This document shows positions 5,488-5,867 of a DNA stretch of 5,867 bases, piece after piece. Positions within the stretch are counted from its first letter, which is position 1, and every line of letters begins with the position of its first letter. The notes beneath the pieces were generated by a model. That model did no database searches. It saw only the letters and a program-made list of their open reading frames with translations, and was not told the origin of the DNA. Origin of the DNA: an uncultured Lachnospiraceae bacterium (GTDB lineage Bacteria; Bacillota_A; Clostridia; Lachnospirales; Lachnospiraceae); assembly GCA_902767195.1 (NCBI GenBank), contig CACXGS010000317.1, forward strand, positions 1 through 5,867, read 5' to 3'. Both the position numbers and the translations under genes were made by a program.

Positions 5488-5541
5488 AAACAGGGGTTCA
5501 ATGAAAGATATGACCAAAGAGGCAAGTTTAGGAGGATATCA

Positions 5542-5867
5542 ATGTTTGGCAGACGCAAAAAGTCACAGAATACAGATGAGTCCATCTTACAGTCCAGTAA
5601 TCTGATCGAGAATCTGGAAGAGACGGATGACCTGGAAGAGGTAGAGAGTTCTTATGTCGACTTGGAAGATCTTCCTGATGATAATTCGGAGGAGGATCTT
5701 CTGGAAGAGGATATTCTTGTTGAGGTAGGAAGTCAGTCCGCACAGGAAGAAGAGGAAGAGGAGCCGGAGAAAGAACCCAGAAGATGGGGATTCTTCGGCC
5801 TTTTTGGGAGGAAGAAGAAAAAGGTCCAGCTCTATGAGGAAGAGGAATCCGAAGAAGAGGACTACGA
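5542..5867 (+). CDS. Unrecognised protein with alternating acidic and basic blocks (N-terminal part)
   Basis: The window cuts this gene after 108 codons with no stop. AGGAGG (5530-5535) lies 6 bases before the ATG, which makes the start secure. The product begins with a basic patch (FGRRKK, 2-7) and continues into a long acidic region (12-79) rich in Glu, Asp and Leu, with six Glu in a row at 69-74. It then has a basic, aromatic segment (80-95, RRWGFFGLFGRKKKKV) and another acidic run to the end. The two basic patches resemble each other (FGRRKK and FGRKKKK), suggesting an internal duplication. There is no signal peptide or membrane segment so far. Such charged cytosolic heads often precede a membrane anchor in Clostridia envelope proteins (LytR-CpsA-Psr proteins are one possibility), but nothing seen proves that. 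I do not recognise the family. It follows dapF after a 237-bp gap with its own candidate promoters, so it is probably a separate transcription unit. Confidence 0.75.
   Translation, partial: MFGRRKKSQNTDESILQSSNLIENLEETDDLEEVESSYVDLEDLPDDNSEEDLLEEDILVEVGSQSAQEEEEEEPEKEPRRWGFFGLFGRKKKKVQLYEEEESEEEDY

Noticed and set aside
5305..5541. A known riboswitch in the gap before the acidic-protein gene
   Set aside because: I compared the leader with c-di-GMP, preQ1, T-box and cobalamin signatures from memory and found no diagnostic core motif.
1..5867. CRISPR array, tRNA, rRNA, transposase or toxin-antitoxin pair
   Set aside because: No regularly spaced repeats, cloverleaf, rRNA motif or recognisable mobile-element or toxin protein is present on either strand.

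Overview
The window looks like chromosomal DNA of a moderate-GC Firmicute, most likely a Clostridia member of the Lachnospiraceae type. This is inferred from the strong AGGAGG-type ribosome binding sites, the Firmicute-like Rho (RTLSGG Q-loop), the use of QueH for queuosine synthesis, and the mix of GC-rich codons with AT-rich intergenic gaps. I cannot fix the genus from sequence alone.

Layout. Positions 1-170 hold no gene I can support. They contain three consecutive potential hairpins, the first a perfect 14-bp inverted repeat, and look unlike the rest of the window. A good extended -10 promoter (176-204) then drives a leader of about 130 nt that is C-rich and G-poor, followed by rho (341-1780). 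Sixteen bases after rho comes a small membrane protein of the COG2426 / small multidrug export family (1797-2267). This pair is transcribed rightward and meets queH, which is transcribed leftward (2935-2291), with only 23 bp between the stop codons. A possible terminator for the rho pair lies inside the 3' end of queH.

From a compact divergent promoter region (about 2936-3060), queH is read leftward. A GT4-type glycosyltransferase (3061-4449) and dapF (4474-5304) are read rightward as a probable two-gene operon. After dapF comes an AT-rich gap of 237 bp with a 19-bp palindrome, candidate promoters and a leader with competing CCGG hairpins. The window ends inside an unrecognised gene (5542 onward) whose product alternates strongly acidic and basic blocks.

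Functionally this is mostly core metabolism and information processing: transcription termination (Rho), tRNA queuosine modification (QueH), meso-diaminopimelate supply for lysine and peptidoglycan (DapF), probable envelope glycosylation (the GT4 enzyme) and a membrane protein of unknown substrate. I see no CRISPR array, tRNA, rRNA, transposase or obvious defence system. The least explained parts are the hairpin block at 1-170, the C-rich rho leader and the region from 5305 to the end.
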